The position numbers and the translations under genes are program-made. A stretch of 64,000 bases of DNA from contig NZ_AXVA01000005.1 of the NCBI RefSeq assembly GCF_000482325.1, positions 62,001 through 126,000 on the forward strand. Direction: 5' to 3'. Source of the DNA: Bacillus sp. UNC438CL73TsuS30 (lineage in GTDB: Bacteria; Bacillota; Bacilli; Bacillales; Cytobacillaceae). The notes beneath the pieces were generated by a model. The model searched no databases, was not told the DNA's origin, and saw only the letters and a list, made by a program, of their open reading frames with translations. The first letter of the stretch is position 1; each line of letters opens with the position of its first letter. Shown in pieces: positions 33,818 to 44,123 of this stretch.

Positions 33818-34990
33818 TTAGCTGGATTGACTCTTTTGCTGATTTCGAATCGGATATAAAGCCTTTTCAAGCGTCTGTAAATTTTTTTCAGTAATTTCTG
33901 CCTTTCTTGGAATCGGTAAATAGAGATTGTCTGGATCGTCCCATTCTCTTGGTAATTCAACAGGGGAGTCCTTCTGCCAGAAGTGGACCCATTCTTCAGG
34001 TAAATTACCATAGCAATTGGAGTTTTCAGTCATCTCGAGCCAAATAAGGGCCCATGCGCGTGGCACCACTCTCCAGATGTCATACCCGCCGCCGCCAACA
34101 GCAATCCAGCGGCCATTACAATATTGATGGGCAATTTCATGGGCAAGCTTTGGTATTTCGCGATAGATTTTCATCGTAGCGGATAAATGTGTCAATGGAT
34201 CAAAGTAATGAGCATCTGCCCCATTTTGGGTGAGAATAACATCTGGCTTAAAGAAATCGGCCACTTCCCTCATTGCATGTGAATAGGTGTGAAGCCATGA
34301 TTCATCTTCGGTAAAGGCATCAACAGGGATGTTAAACGAATAGCCATAACCTTTACCTTGGCCGCGTTCATTTACGTTTCCTGTTCCGGGAAATAAATAT
34401 CTGCCTGTTTCATGGATAGACAGGGTACATACATTAGGGTCATCATAAAAAGACCATTGGACTCCATCCCCATGATGAGCATCCGTATCGACATATAAAA
34501 CGCGTGCATTATATTTTTGCTGCAGGTATTTAATCGCTACAGAGCTGTCATTATAAATGCAAAACCCGGAAGCTTTTCCACGAAACCCGTGGTGAAGCCC
34601 CCCTCCAAGGTGAACTGCATGAACTGCTTGTCCTGTCATTACCTGGTCAACTGCAGTCAATGTTCCGCCAACTAGTAATGAGCTTGCCTCATGCATATTT
34701 GGAAAAATTGGAGTGTCCTCGGTTCCTAAACCATAGTTTTCTGCTATTTCAATAGGTAGTTGATCATGACCAGCCTTAAATACGGCGTCAATGTAATTTG
34801 GATCATGAATAAGGCTGAGATCCCCTAAGGTAGCCGGTCTGGGTAAGATAATTTGCTTTTCATCCAGTGCATTTAATTTTTTGAGTAAATCTACTGTTAA
34901 TTTAAGCCGAAACTGATTAAAAGGATGATGGCTGCTGAATTTATAATTCAGCAGTTCTTCTGAAAAAACAAATGAGCATTTATCTGTCAT
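33818..34990 (-). CDS. acuC: Acetoin utilisation protein AcuC, class I/II-type protein deacetylase
   Basis: A 390-aa zinc-dependent lysine deacetylase (HDAC family). Catalytic features are [19 protein letters not shown] (His pair), the zinc-binding [13 protein letters not shown] and the later Asp in [15 protein letters not shown]. In B. subtilis it removes the acetyl group that AcuA places on AcsA, restoring activity. ATG 34990 overlaps the acuB stop as ATGA; the in-frame ATG at 35017 would lie inside acuB. It is the last gene of acuABC. Confidence 0.94.
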   Translation of the reverse strand: MTDKCSFVFSEELLNYKFSSHHPFNQFRLKLTVDLLKKLNALDEKQIILPRPATLGDLSLIHDPNYIDAVFKAGHDQLPIEIAENYGLGTEDTPIFPNMHEASSLLVGGTLTAVDQVMTGQAVHAVHLGGGLHHGFRGKASGFCIYNDSSVAIKYLQQKYNARVLYVDTDAHHGDGVQWSFYDDPNVCTLSIHETGRYLFPGTGNVNERGQGKGYGYSFNIPVDAFTEDESWLHTYSHAMREVADFFKPDVILTQNGADAHYFDPLTHLSATMKIYREIPKLAHEIAHQYCNGRWIAVGGGGYDIWRVVPRAWALIWLEMTENSNCYGNLPEEWVHFWQKDSPVELPREWDDPDNLYLPIPRKAEITEKNLQTLEKALYPIRNQQKSQSS

Positions 34991-35634
34991 AGTGAAATCC
35001 CCGGAAGATTTGGCCATAGAACATGGTGTCCTGCTTTTTTTAAATCTTCAATTAGCCCCGTTGGGTTCATCATTTGCACGCGAATAACGAGTATTTTAAA
35101 TTGATCATCCTTTTTGTCTGGGTAAACAAGCACACTAAGAATATTTGCGTTACGTTTTCGTATTATACTAGAAATTTCACTAAGCATTCCTGTTATATTC
35201 GGGACCTTTATTTCAATTTGCGACCCGGGCTGATGGGCACCGGTTAATTCCACCATTGTTCTTAGCAGGTCTGTTTCTGTGATAATTCCAACGAGTTTTT
35301 GATCATTGATGATGGGAAGGCAGCTGATTTTATGTTCATAAAATAGACCTGCCACCTCTTCTACAAAATCAAGCGGATGACCTGTAATCACATTTTTTTT
35401 CATTATCGTCACAACTGGTTTTTGTAAGTCCTCCAAGTGTTCATTGGCATGAAATATAGAGGGCATTGCATCACGGATATCCACGACTGTAACTAACCCT
35501 ACTAAATGATTATCGGAGTCGATAATGGGAACATGGCGAATTTTTTTTGATTCCATTAGACGTAAGGCATCCTTAATCGAATCTGTTGGAAAAAGTGTTG
35601 CAACGTTTGGTTTCATGATTTCTTCAACGATCAT
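34987..35634 (-). CDS. acuB: Acetoin utilisation protein AcuB (CBS-CBS-ACT)
   Basis: A 215-aa protein with two CBS domains ([14 protein letters not shown]... and [19 protein letters not shown]...LLRTMVEL) and a C-terminal ACT-like region ([28 protein letters not shown]). CBS pairs usually sense adenosyl nucleotides. No enzyme activity is established for AcuB. ATG 35634 follows AAGGGGGA and gives the MIVEEIMK start; the GTG-initiated extension to 35652 just covers that site. It overlaps acuC by four bases. Confidence 0.93.
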   Translation of the reverse strand: MIVEEIMKPNVATLFPTDSIKDALRLMESKKIRHVPIIDSDNHLVGLVTVVDIRDAMPSIFHANEHLEDLQKPVVTIMKKNVITGHPLDFVEEVAGLFYEHKISCLPIINDQKLVGIITETDLLRTMVELTGAHQPGSQIEIKVPNITGMLSEISSIIRKRNANILSVLVYPDKKDDQFKILVIRVQMMNPTGLIEDLKKAGHHVLWPNLPGISL

Positions 35635-35682
35635 TGGAAAATCCCCCTTCACTTCCTTAACAAAAATCAGGTGAATAACTAA

Positions 35683-36315
35683 TTAATACATAAACCGATT
35701 CATAAAGCGCAGGCGGTCAAATTTTTGGATGGATTCGTTATCTATCCTTTTGCCAATTTTGACCATTAAGCAATTTGCAGGATGGGAACAAATTTCGGGA
35801 TCATCAGTTGCATACCATTCAAGTCCACCGGCATTCATCATTTTCTCCATAACCTTTCGATATTCCCATACATTCAGACCCGTTCCTTTTAGATCCCAGT
35901 GCCAATAATATTCAGTCGTAATCGTAATATAATCTTCCATCGCATCATCCATCATTGCCACGATTATGAGATTTTTACCAACAGCACAGCCCCTAAATTG
36001 AGGAATGACTTCAATGGCACCTAATTCTATTAAATTATCCATTTTTCCTTCAGACCATCTTTCAAGAGGGTCTGGATAGAGGAATGTAACATAGCCAACA
36101 ATTGTATGGTGAGATCTGGCGATAATAATTCTTCCTTCAGTAAGATCGGCAATTCCCACTAATGCTTGGTGTTGCTGACTGGGCGGGCGAAAGGCGGTAA
36201 GATCCTCATGAAATTCATAACCTGCCAGTTTTTCTGCTGAGATTGGTCCTTCTATAATTAAATTTCCGTGAGGGGTCTTTACTTCTTTTGCATTGTACGT
36301 TTTCTTATGTTCCAT
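35683..36315 (-). CDS. acuA: Protein acetyltransferase AcuA (GNAT)
   Basis: A 210-aa GNAT acetyltransferase that inactivates AcsA by acetylating its catalytic lysine. The acetyl-CoA region includes ELGAIEVIPQFRGCAVGKNLI (Q/R-x-x-G-x-G/A-like). It is the first gene of acuABC and is divergent from its target gene acsA. A cre site overlaps its promoter region, consistent with repression by CcpA on preferred sugars. The ATG is preceded by a modest GGTGGTG site. Confidence 0.92.
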   Translation of the reverse strand: MEHKKTYNAKEVKTPHGNLIIEGPISAEKLAGYEFHEDLTAFRPPSQQHQALVGIADLTEGRIIIARSHHTIVGYVTFLYPDPLERWSEGKMDNLIELGAIEVIPQFRGCAVGKNLIIVAMMDDAMEDYITITTEYYWHWDLKGTGLNVWEYRKVMEKMMNAGGLEWYATDDPEICSHPANCLMVKIGKRIDNESIQKFDRLRFMNRFMY

Positions 36316-36376
36316 TTATTCACCACCAGGAAAAGTGTTTCATTTATTAATTCTATTATACAAAAAATCTATTAAG

Positions 36377-36390
36377 TAAAAGCGATTTCA
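36377..36390 (-). promoter_or_regulatory. cre site (CcpA) in the acuA/acsA divergent region
   Basis: On the minus strand TGAAATCGCTTTTA matches TGWAANCGNTNWCA at 13 of 14 positions. It lies just upstream of a TATAAT -10 for acuA (minus strand, 36360-36355), overlapping the expected -35. Confidence 0.75.
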
Positions 36391-36463
36391 CAAAATTTTT
36401 GAACTTTTACTATAAATATGAGAAATTTAAAAAACAACTTATAGAAAAAATATTTTTAAAAAA

Positions 36464-36492
36464 TTGAGAATAGTCTCTATTTGTAATATAAT
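36464..36492 (+). promoter_or_regulatory. Promoter of acsA
   Basis: TTGAGA (36464-36469), 17-bp spacer, TATAAT (36487-36492), followed by a short leader to the AAGGGGGAG ribosome site. Confidence 0.75.
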
Positions 36493-36523
36493 TATCTCAA
36501 TAAAACTTAAGGGGGAGAATTAG

Positions 36524-38242
36524 ATGAGAGTGGAAGCGCTGCCAGTAGTACAGGGAGAGTATAACCTACCAAATTATGAAGAATGGTATAAGAATTTTAA
36601 CTGGGAAGAAGCTGAAAAGGAATTTTCTTGGCACGAAACAGGATTGGTAAATATGGCTTACGAGGCGATTGACCGTCATGTAAAAACCTTCCGGAAGAAC
36701 AAAATTGCTCTTTATTATCGTGATGGAGTAAGAGACGAGAAGTATACATTTAAAGAAATGAAAGAACTGTCAAATAAGGCAGGCAATGTTTTGAAAACCT
36801 ATGGTGATGTCGAAAAAGGCGACCGTGTATTTATTTTCATGCCTCGCTCTCCAGAGCTTTATTTCACTGTTTTAGGTGCGATTAAATTAGGAGCGATCGT
36901 TGGTCCGTTATTTGAAGCATTTATGGAGGGGGCCGTCAGAGACCGTCTTCAGGACAGTGGTGCTAAGGTACTTGTTACCACTCCGGAATTGCTCGATCGT
37001 ATTCCTGTCAGTGAATTACCTGATTTAAAGCATATTTTTGTAATCGGTAAAAATGTAGATGAGCAGGGGCCGGTTATTGACTTCTTGAAAAAATTTGAAG
37101 AAGCAGAGAAAGAGTTAAGAATTGAATGGGTTGAAAGAACGGATGGCATGATTCTACACTATACTTCCGGTTCTACTGGGAAACCTAAAGGAGTTTTGCA
37201 TGTACATAATGCAATGGTTCAGCATTACCAAACAGCGAAATGGGTTCTTGATTTAAAAGAAGACGATGTTTACTGGTGTACAGCGGACCCTGGCTGGGTT
37301 ACAGGAACCTCTTATGGTATATTCGGACCATGGTTAACAGGAACCTCTAATGTCATAGTTGGCGGACGTTTCAGCCCTGAATCCTGGTATCAAATGATTG
37401 AGGATTTTGGTGTTACAGTTTGGTATAGTGCCCCAACTGCTTTCCGGATGTTAATGGGAGCCGGCGATGAACTTGTGAAAAAATATAATCTTAGCTCACT
37501 CCGTCATGTTTTAAGTGTAGGGGAGCCGCTAAATCCTGAAGTGGTAAAATGGGGAGCAAAGGTATTTAATAAACGAATTCATGATAACTGGTGGATGACG
37601 GAAACAGGGGCACAGCTGATTTCAAATTACCCATGTATGCCGATTAAACCAGGATCAATGGGGAAACCGATTCCGGGAGTAACCGCGGCAATCGTTGATG
37701 ACCAAGGAAACGAATTGCCACCTTACCGTATGGGCAATCTTGCGATTAAAAAAGGCTGGCCTTCCATGATGTACACAATTTGGAATAACCCAGAAAAGTA
37801 CGAGTCCTATTTTATGCCTGGTGACTGGTATGTTTCAGGCGATTCAGCCTATATGGATGAAGAAGGGTATTTCTGGTTCCAGGGACGTATTGATGATGTG
37901 ATCATGACTTCCGGTGAACGTGTTGGTCCTTTCGAGGTGGAAAGCAAGCTTGTTGAGCACCCAGCAGTGGCGGAAGCAGGCGTTATTGGAAAGCCGGACC
38001 CAGTTCGTGGGGAAATTATTAAGGCCTTTATCGCCTTAAGAGATGGCTTTGAAGAAACGGAAGAATTGAAAGAGGAAATTAGACAGTTTGTGAAAAAGGG
38101 TCTTGCAGCGCATGCGGCACCTAGAGAGATTGATTTCCGTGATAAGCTTCCAAAAACTAGAAGCGGTAAAATTATGAGACGTGTTTTAAAGGCATGGGAG
38201 CTTAACCTGCCTACTGGTGACCTTTCAACAATGGAAGATTAA
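36524..38242 (+). CDS. acsA: Acetyl-CoA synthetase
   Basis: A 572-aa AMP-forming ligase converting acetate to acetyl-CoA. The P-loop-like motif is YTSGSTGKPKGV, the adenylate region is DNWWMTETGA, the hinge is WYVSGDSAY...GRIDDVI, and the C-terminal catalytic lysine is K549 in KTRSGKIMRR. K549 is the residue acetylated by AcuA and deacetylated by AcuC in B. subtilis, and the regulator genes lie divergently alongside. The length is full. Confidence 0.96.
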   Translation: MRVEALPVVQGEYNLPNYEEWYKNFNWEEAEKEFSWHETGLVNMAYEAIDRHVKTFRKNKIALYYRDGVRDEKYTFKEMKELSNKAGNVLKTYGDVEKGDRVFIFMPRSPELYFTVLGAIKLGAIVGPLFEAFMEGAVRDRLQDSGAKVLVTTPELLDRIPVSELPDLKHIFVIGKNVDEQGPVIDFLKKFEEAEKELRIEWVERTDGMILHYTSGSTGKPKGVLHVHNAMVQHYQTAKWVLDLKEDDVYWCTADPGWVTGTSYGIFGPWLTGTSNVIVGGRFSPESWYQMIEDFGVTVWYSAPTAFRMLMGAGDELVKKYNLSSLRHVLSVGEPLNPEVVKWGAKVFNKRIHDNWWMTETGAQLISNYPCMPIKPGSMGKPIPGVTAAIVDDQGNELPPYRMGNLAIKKGWPSMMYTIWNNPEKYESYFMPGDWYVSGDSAYMDEEGYFWFQGRIDDVIMTSGERVGPFEVESKLVEHPAVAEAGVIGKPDPVRGEIIKAFIALRDGFEETEELKEEIRQFVKKGLAAHAAPREIDFRDKLPKTRSGKIMRRVLKAWELNLPTGDLSTMED

Positions 38243-38943
38243 AAAGTAGAAAAAACCGCACTGATTTTATTTCGTAAAGGGTTCTTTTTTGAGGTGTTTT
38301 TCTTAAAATACTTGCCGAAATGAGAGTAGTATTGGATTGGCATCGTTAGTGGTATATAAAAAGTAAAACTCGCCAATTGGCGAGTTTCTTTATTAGGGAT
38401 AGAAAACTTTGTTTATATATATAAAACCTCATTATGAGATAAAACTCACTCCCTTTTAAATAAGATGTTTTGTCCTTAATTGAGTAACCAGCGAAAGTAA
38501 AATAAGCACAGATTTTTCGGTTAAATGCAAAATGGAGCTCGTTTCGGGGTATATAAGGGAAGGTTTTCCGGTTATGCAAAGCAAAATCTCCCATTTTTGA
38601 TTTTTTCGAGTCAATAGTCGGAATTCCTTCGTCTATTTGACCTATATTTAATAATAAATTCTAATTAAGCGAAATTTTTCCGTCTATTTTTCAGATCGGG
38701 TGCTTAACCTGATCCCCCAGCCGATAAGTGTGGACCTCTTGATTCTAGATGCGGGAATCAGCAGCTTTTTATCGACCAGCTTATAAAAGTCAATAAAATT
38801 GGTACTCAAAACGGCACTGCAAATGAAAGAAGTTTTGATCCTCTTTGTTAATTGTACAATACTTATGTCCATCATAATAATGATGTTAATTGCTATGTCA
38901 AAGTTAATAGAATTTCGTTGAAACCTTGATAAATAAAGAAAAA
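38243..38943. other. About 700-bp region without a supported gene
   Basis: This gap holds a 22-base perfect palindrome (38366-38387, AAACTCGCCA arm) that may terminate acsA. The rest is AT-rich with similar short motifs CGTCTATTT at about 38631 and 38681. Two minus-strand ORFs (38346-38594 and 38684-38875) have no ribosome sites and no recognisable protein features, so I do not annotate them. The region could contain decayed gene remnants or an interspersed element. Confidence 0.5.
38366..38387 (+). terminator. Palindromic hairpin, possible acsA terminator
   Basis: A perfect inverted repeat AAACTCGCCAA / TTGGCGAGTTT followed by CTTTATT, 123 bp after the acsA stop. Confidence 0.6.
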
Positions 38944-38965
38944 GACGTATGCCAATTCATACGTC
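38930..38965 (-). terminator. Terminator of the class A PBP gene
   Basis: Read on the minus strand: GACGTATG, 6-nt loop, CATACGTC, then TTTTTCTTT. The stem is perfect. Confidence 0.82.
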
Positions 38966-39017
38966 AATTCTTGTGTCTTTTAATAACAAAGCACCCGAAA
39001 ACAGAACCCTTTTAATA

Positions 39018-41810
39018 TTATTTCGGAGCAGTTTTTTTCTGTTCATTTTGTTCTTGATCTTTATTATTATCGCTTCCGCCAATCTCAACCAAATTAGAGG
39101 GTGGGGATTCCTTTCCGGCTATATCGACTGCCGTAACATAATAGGTTCCGCTTGAGACCGAAAGAGAAAGGCTTGATCCGCTTTTAATACTGGCTATCTT
39201 CAATTTTAAAAGCCCTGCGTGATAAACTCGGTAGCCAATGACATCATTTTCCGGAGATGATGACCAAGCTAGTGTATTTGCGTCAGCTCTTAGCCTAACG
39301 GATCCCGGAGTCTTGCCGTTATCAACAATCTTAGCGGTTGGGACAAGAATATGCGCCCAACGGCTTCTGTTTGGAATGAGCTGGCTTGGATTATGAAAGT
39401 TCCTTCCAACCATTCGGGCAATGAAATCAGGATTTAAGACAAGACCTCTTTGAGCAAATTCTACAGGTGTTGAATCCAATGCTAAATACTTTCTGTCGCC
39501 AATCGTAACATATTTGCCGGCAACTAAACTATCATCCACTTTTGTTGGGACATATTTAGCATTGAAGTAGTCACTCTCAACCAAGCCTGCATTTACACAA
39601 GCTGCAGATGGCAGGAGACCTGATACTGCGCAGTAAGAGCGTCTAACAATTCCGTTTGGCATTTTAAATTGCTTTTTCGGAGCAATTAAGGACGGCTTGA
39701 TCTTATAGGCAGAATTGATTAAATCAACCCAAAGATTGTTTGTCCGCTGACTATACGACATATATCCGTAAGATTGAAGGGATTTTGGCGTATCATAACC
39801 CGTCCAGATTCCAAACGTTACATTCGGATTGGTTCCAACCAGCCATGAGTCTTTGTAATCGACTCCTGTCCCTGTTTTTCCTGCCCAGTCTGTTCGAAAT
39901 TTAAGACGGTAATTAATGCCTGCAGCCGTACCCATTCGCATAACATCACGCATCATATCTAATGTTAAATAAGCAGTCTGAGGTGTGAAAACCTTAACAG
40001 GTTTAACCTGATGCTGATAAATCACTTTCCCATTCTTATCGACGATCTTGTCAATCATATAGGCGTCGATAAATTTCCCGCCATTTGCAAAAGTTGTAAA
40101 AGCATTCGTATTTTCTTCAACTGTTACTCCGTTGCTTAAAGAACCAATGGCCGTTGAAAGGTTCGTATAATCTTCACTTCTAAGTGAAGAAAAACCCATT
40201 TTTTCCAGGTATTTAGCTGGCCGTTGATTAACAATGTCCCTGTATAACTTTACAGCAGGCACGTTATAAGACCATGCCAGGGCGTATCTTGCAGAGACTA
40301 AGCCACTATATCTCATGTCATAGTTATGGGGCCATGGGCTGCTGCTTGCCGGGTTAAGGCTCAAAGCAACATCGGGTAAAGTTGTCCCGGGGGCAGCCTT
40401 TCCCATTTCAATTGCTGGTCCATAAACAAGGAGCGGTTTCATGGTCGAACCATTTTGACGAATTGCGTTGGTAGCGTGATTAAGCTGCTGTTTATCATAA
40501 TCTCTTCCGCCAACAAAGCTTATGATTTTACCAGTTTTATTTTCAATCAGGATAGCCCCAACTTCCACCGGCTCCATGACGGTTTTGACCTTACCTGTCT
40601 CCGGATCCTTCTTTTCTTCCGGTTTATCAGGTCCATAATATGGATATCGATCCTTAACTTTTTGCATGGCGTCATACATTTTTTTGTTAATGGTTGTGTG
40701 AATCTCATAGCCATTTTGTTTTAAATCATGACTGGCTAAAGTCTGGTACTTGTATTGGAGATTGCTGTCTTTCTTTAATTCTTTTTCACTGATTCCGTCC
40801 TTTTGGGCCAAAACCGTAGCAAGAACATCGATTGAACGTTTTTCAATTTCAAATGTCAGCCATGGATATTTTTCCAAAGGATTTGGACGCGGTGGTGTAA
40901 AATCTTTTGTAATGTCATAGGCCGCCGCTTCAGCATATTGCTTTTTGTTAATGTAACCGCCATCATACATCCTTTTTAAAACGGTTTTCATCCGGTTGAT
41001 TCCCGGTTCCAGATTTTCTTTCACTTTTCCGTCTCTTGTAAAAGGGGTGTATCCGAAGGGGCTTTGCGGTAACCCTGCGATAAAGGCTGCTTCTGGTAAT
41101 GTGAGCTTGTTTGCGCTTTTCCCGAAGATACCTTTTGCTGCTGCCTGTACCCCCGCAATATTTCGTCCGGATGAATTTCGACCGAATGTTGAAACATTTA
41201 GGTAGGCCTCAAGAATTTCCTTTTTGGAGAAAAATTTTTCTAAACGAAGGGCAAGTAAGATTTCATTTGCTTTCCTTTGAAAAGAAACCTCATTGGTTAA
41301 AATTTGGTTCTTAATAAGCTGCTGAGTTAATGTACTGCCGCCAGATTGAACTGCTGAATTGGTGACTTCCTGAAATAGGGCGCGAAAAACGGCTTTTGGA
41401 ACCACACCATGATGCTTGTAAAAATACTCGTCCTCTGTTGAAATGACGGCTTTTACAAGGTAATCAGAGACCTGATCCAAATTTACTTCTTCACGTTCAA
41501 GATCTGATCTTAGTTTTCCAAGGTAAACATTATCAGCAAAATAGAGGTCAGAAGTCTCAGTATAATTATAAATATCTTTTTTCAAACTACTGTAAGAGCG
41601 GACAGGTTCATCCTTCACAAGTGAGGCAAAGTATCCTGCACCAACACCGGTAGCAAAGGAGCCTCCTAGGATAATTACAGTTAAAAAGATTAGAAAAAGA
41701 TTCCAAACTACAGAATATGTAATTCGAGCACTCTTTACTGTTTTTTTATGTGTAATCAAGTTTAGGGATGATTTTAAAGCTTCCATCCAAGCCTGCAGTC
41801 TTTCTTTCAT
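39018..41810 (-). CDS. Class A (bifunctional) penicillin-binding protein with C-terminal FN3 domain
   Basis: A 930-aa membrane-anchored peptidoglycan synthase. One transmembrane helix (about residues 30-55) precedes the GT51 glycosyltransferase: STEDEYFYKHHGV, GGSTLTQQLIKN, RKANEILLALRLEKFFSKKEILEAYLN. The transpeptidase has nucleophile Ser455 in STMK, the SYN motif in WSYNVPA and KTGTG. After about residue 830 a fibronectin III-like domain (RLRADANTLAWSSSPENDVIGYRVYHAG) and a K/Q/N-rich tail extend outwards. ATG 41810 is chosen for its GAGGTGAT site. It lies between acsA and tyrS, where I recall no PBP in B. subtilis. Confidence 0.9.
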   Translation of the reverse strand: MKERLQAWMEALKSSLNLITHKKTVKSARITYSVVWNLFLIFLTVIILGGSFATGVGAGYFASLVKDEPVRSYSSLKKDIYNYTETSDLYFADNVYLGKLRSDLEREEVNLDQVSDYLVKAVISTEDEYFYKHHGVVPKAVFRALFQEVTNSAVQSGGSTLTQQLIKNQILTNEVSFQRKANEILLALRLEKFFSKKEILEAYLNVSTFGRNSSGRNIAGVQAAAKGIFGKSANKLTLPEAAFIAGLPQSPFGYTPFTRDGKVKENLEPGINRMKTVLKRMYDGGYINKKQYAEAAAYDITKDFTPPRPNPLEKYPWLTFEIEKRSIDVLATVLAQKDGISEKELKKDSNLQYKYQTLASHDLKQNGYEIHTTINKKMYDAMQKVKDRYPYYGPDKPEEKKDPETGKVKTVMEPVEVGAILIENKTGKIISFVGGRDYDKQQLNHATNAIRQNGSTMKPLLVYGPAIEMGKAAPGTTLPDVALSLNPASSSPWPHNYDMRYSGLVSARYALAWSYNVPAVKLYRDIVNQRPAKYLEKMGFSSLRSEDYTNLSTAIGSLSNGVTVEENTNAFTTFANGGKFIDAYMIDKIVDKNGKVIYQHQVKPVKVFTPQTAYLTLDMMRDVMRMGTAAGINYRLKFRTDWAGKTGTGVDYKDSWLVGTNPNVTFGIWTGYDTPKSLQSYGYMSYSQRTNNLWVDLINSAYKIKPSLIAPKKQFKMPNGIVRRSYCAVSGLLPSAACVNAGLVESDYFNAKYVPTKVDDSLVAGKYVTIGDRKYLALDSTPVEFAQRGLVLNPDFIARMVGRNFHNPSQLIPNRSRWAHILVPTAKIVDNGKTPGSVRLRADANTLAWSSSPENDVIGYRVYHAGLLKLKIASIKSGSSLSLSVSSGTYYVTAVDIAGKESPPSNLVEIGGSDNNKDQEQNEQKKTAPK

Positions 41811-41954
41811 TAAGAGCATCACCTCGACTTAAATCACATACATTATAGCATATACATGTTCAAAAAAATGACAAAGTTCTACATTTATCTTAATTTTCCA
41901 ATTCAAGTTTGACAAAAGTTATGGAAATGTGGTAAAAAAGGTATAATCAATTTT

Positions 41955-42199
41955 ATAATTTTAAAGCTGTGAAAGGAATCAACAGTAGATTTTCTATCCC
42001 TGTTTGTAGAGAGTCAGCGGAGGGTGAAAGCTGATACATATAGAAAATTGAATTACGTCCTGGAGCTTTCTCTGTGAAGATTGGAGTAGCAGAGAACGGA
42101 TAAGCCGTTAATTTTTTGAGGTGGAGGAAGTTTTTTCCTCAAGCCGGGTGGTACCGCGTATTTATACGTCCCTGCATGTTTGCAGGGGCGTTTTTTATT
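41955..42199 (+). ncRNA. Tyrosine T-box riboswitch of tyrS
   Basis: The leader contains a stem I region with complementary arms TTTTCTAT and ATAGAAAA, an AGAGAG-type motif, and the T-box core GGGTGGTACCGCG (42146-42158), whose TGG bulge pairs with the uncharged tRNA end. A competing terminator (42166-42191, arms ACGTCCCTGCA / TGCAGGGGCGT) is followed by TTTTTTATTTT. The probable specifier is TAC at 42054-42056 on the 3' side of stem I, matching tyrosine and the downstream gene. A TATAAT -10 lies at 41942-41947. Uncharged tRNA-Tyr would favour read-through into tyrS. Confidence 0.92.
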
Positions 42200-42220
42200 T
42201 TCTTTTAGGAGGCTATTTGA

Positions 42221-43477
<1,257 letters not shown>

Positions 43478-43484
43478 AATAATG

Positions 43485-43516
43485 GGGCTCTTGGAGAATT
43501 TCCGAGGGCTCTTTTG
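43485..43516 (+). terminator. Terminator after tyrS
   Basis: An 11-bp stem with three G-T pairs (GGGCTCTTGGA / TCCGAGGGCTC), 5-nt loop, then TTTTG. Confidence 0.75.
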
Positions 43517-43542
43517 TTTGAGTTTTTGATGGGAGCCTTTGA

Positions 43543-43792
43543 GCGACAAAATGGAGGTGGAACAGGTGGAGAGTGTCGCCAATAAGCGGTATAGGCGACA
43601 AAATAGAGGCGGACGAGGTGGAAAGTGTCGCCAATAAGCTGCATAGGCGACAAAATAGAGGTGGAAGAGGTGGAAAGTGTCGCCAATAGGCTGCATAGGC
43701 GACAAAATAGAGGTGGAAGAGATGGGAAGTGTCGCCAATAAGCTGCATAGGCGACAAAATGGAGGGGATAGAGGTGGAAAGTGTCGCCAATA
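43543..43792. repeat. 52-bp tandem repeat array with alternating complementary arms
   Basis: Four full 52-bp units (starts 43543, 43595, 43647, 43699) and a 42-bp partial unit (43751-43792). Each unit has an arm GGCGACA, a 25-nt purine-rich segment, the complementary arm TGTCGCC, and a 13-nt linker of the AATAAGCTGCATA type. The arm cores are identical in all copies (only the outermost base of the first arm differs), while I count 11 changes in the 125 purine-segment positions and 3 in the 52 linker positions. Each arm can pair downstream within its unit or upstream across the linker. Since 52 is not a multiple of three, it is not a protein repeat. Confidence 0.93.
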
Positions 43793-43883
43793 CTGTGTTA
43801 AGAAAATAAATCTGTAACTAAATAGTAACAGCAGATTAAATTAAATCGTCTAATATAATAGGAGAAAGACGGAGGTGAGGCAT

Positions 43884-44075
43884 TTGCGGTTATTGTTGCA
43901 TGCTTTTTTTATCATTGTACTAGCACTTGTTACATTTTTCGGTTTAGGACCGGTTCTGTTAGCGGATGGAAGTTCTACAGAAAGAATCATTACAGCAATC
44001 ATTGTGTTAATTTTATATGTAATCATTGTCTTTTGTTATCGAAAATCTCTTCAATCGGTTAAAAATAGAAAATAA
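43884..44075 (+). CDS. Small two-helix membrane protein
   Basis: A 63-aa protein with two transmembrane helices (LLLHAFFIIVLALVTFFGLG, then IITAIIVLILYVIIVFCY) joined by a short polar loop, and a basic end (RKSLQSVKNRK). I chose TTG 43884, with GGAGGTG seven bases upstream; GTG 43875 falls inside that site. A TATAAT (43854-43859) is just upstream. It lies between the 52-bp array and a bidirectional terminator shared with rpsD. I recognise no family name. Confidence 0.65.
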   Translation: MRLLLHAFFIIVLALVTFFGLGPVLLADGSSTERIITAIIVLILYVIIVFCYRKSLQSVKNRK

Positions 44076-44111
44076 GAAACCCCTGAGCAAATCAATTGCT
44101 CAGGGGTTTCT
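44075..44111. terminator. Bidirectional terminator before rpsD end
   Basis: A perfect stem GAAACCCCTGAGCAA / TTGCTCAGGGGTTTC with a 5-nt loop, then TTTTTT. Confidence 0.9.
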
Positions 44112-44123
44112 TTTTTACAGAGA

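Noticed and set aside
38346..38594. 82-codon minus-strand ORF downstream of acsA
   Set aside because: It has no ribosome site, overlaps the 22-bp palindrome and shows no protein-like composition.
38684..38875. 63-codon minus-strand ORF before the PBP gene
   Set aside because: No ribosome site and no recognisable family; it may be a decayed remnant, but I cannot support it.
43543..43792. CRISPR array
   Set aside because: There are no unique spacers: whole 52-bp units repeat with few changes, and no cas genes are present.
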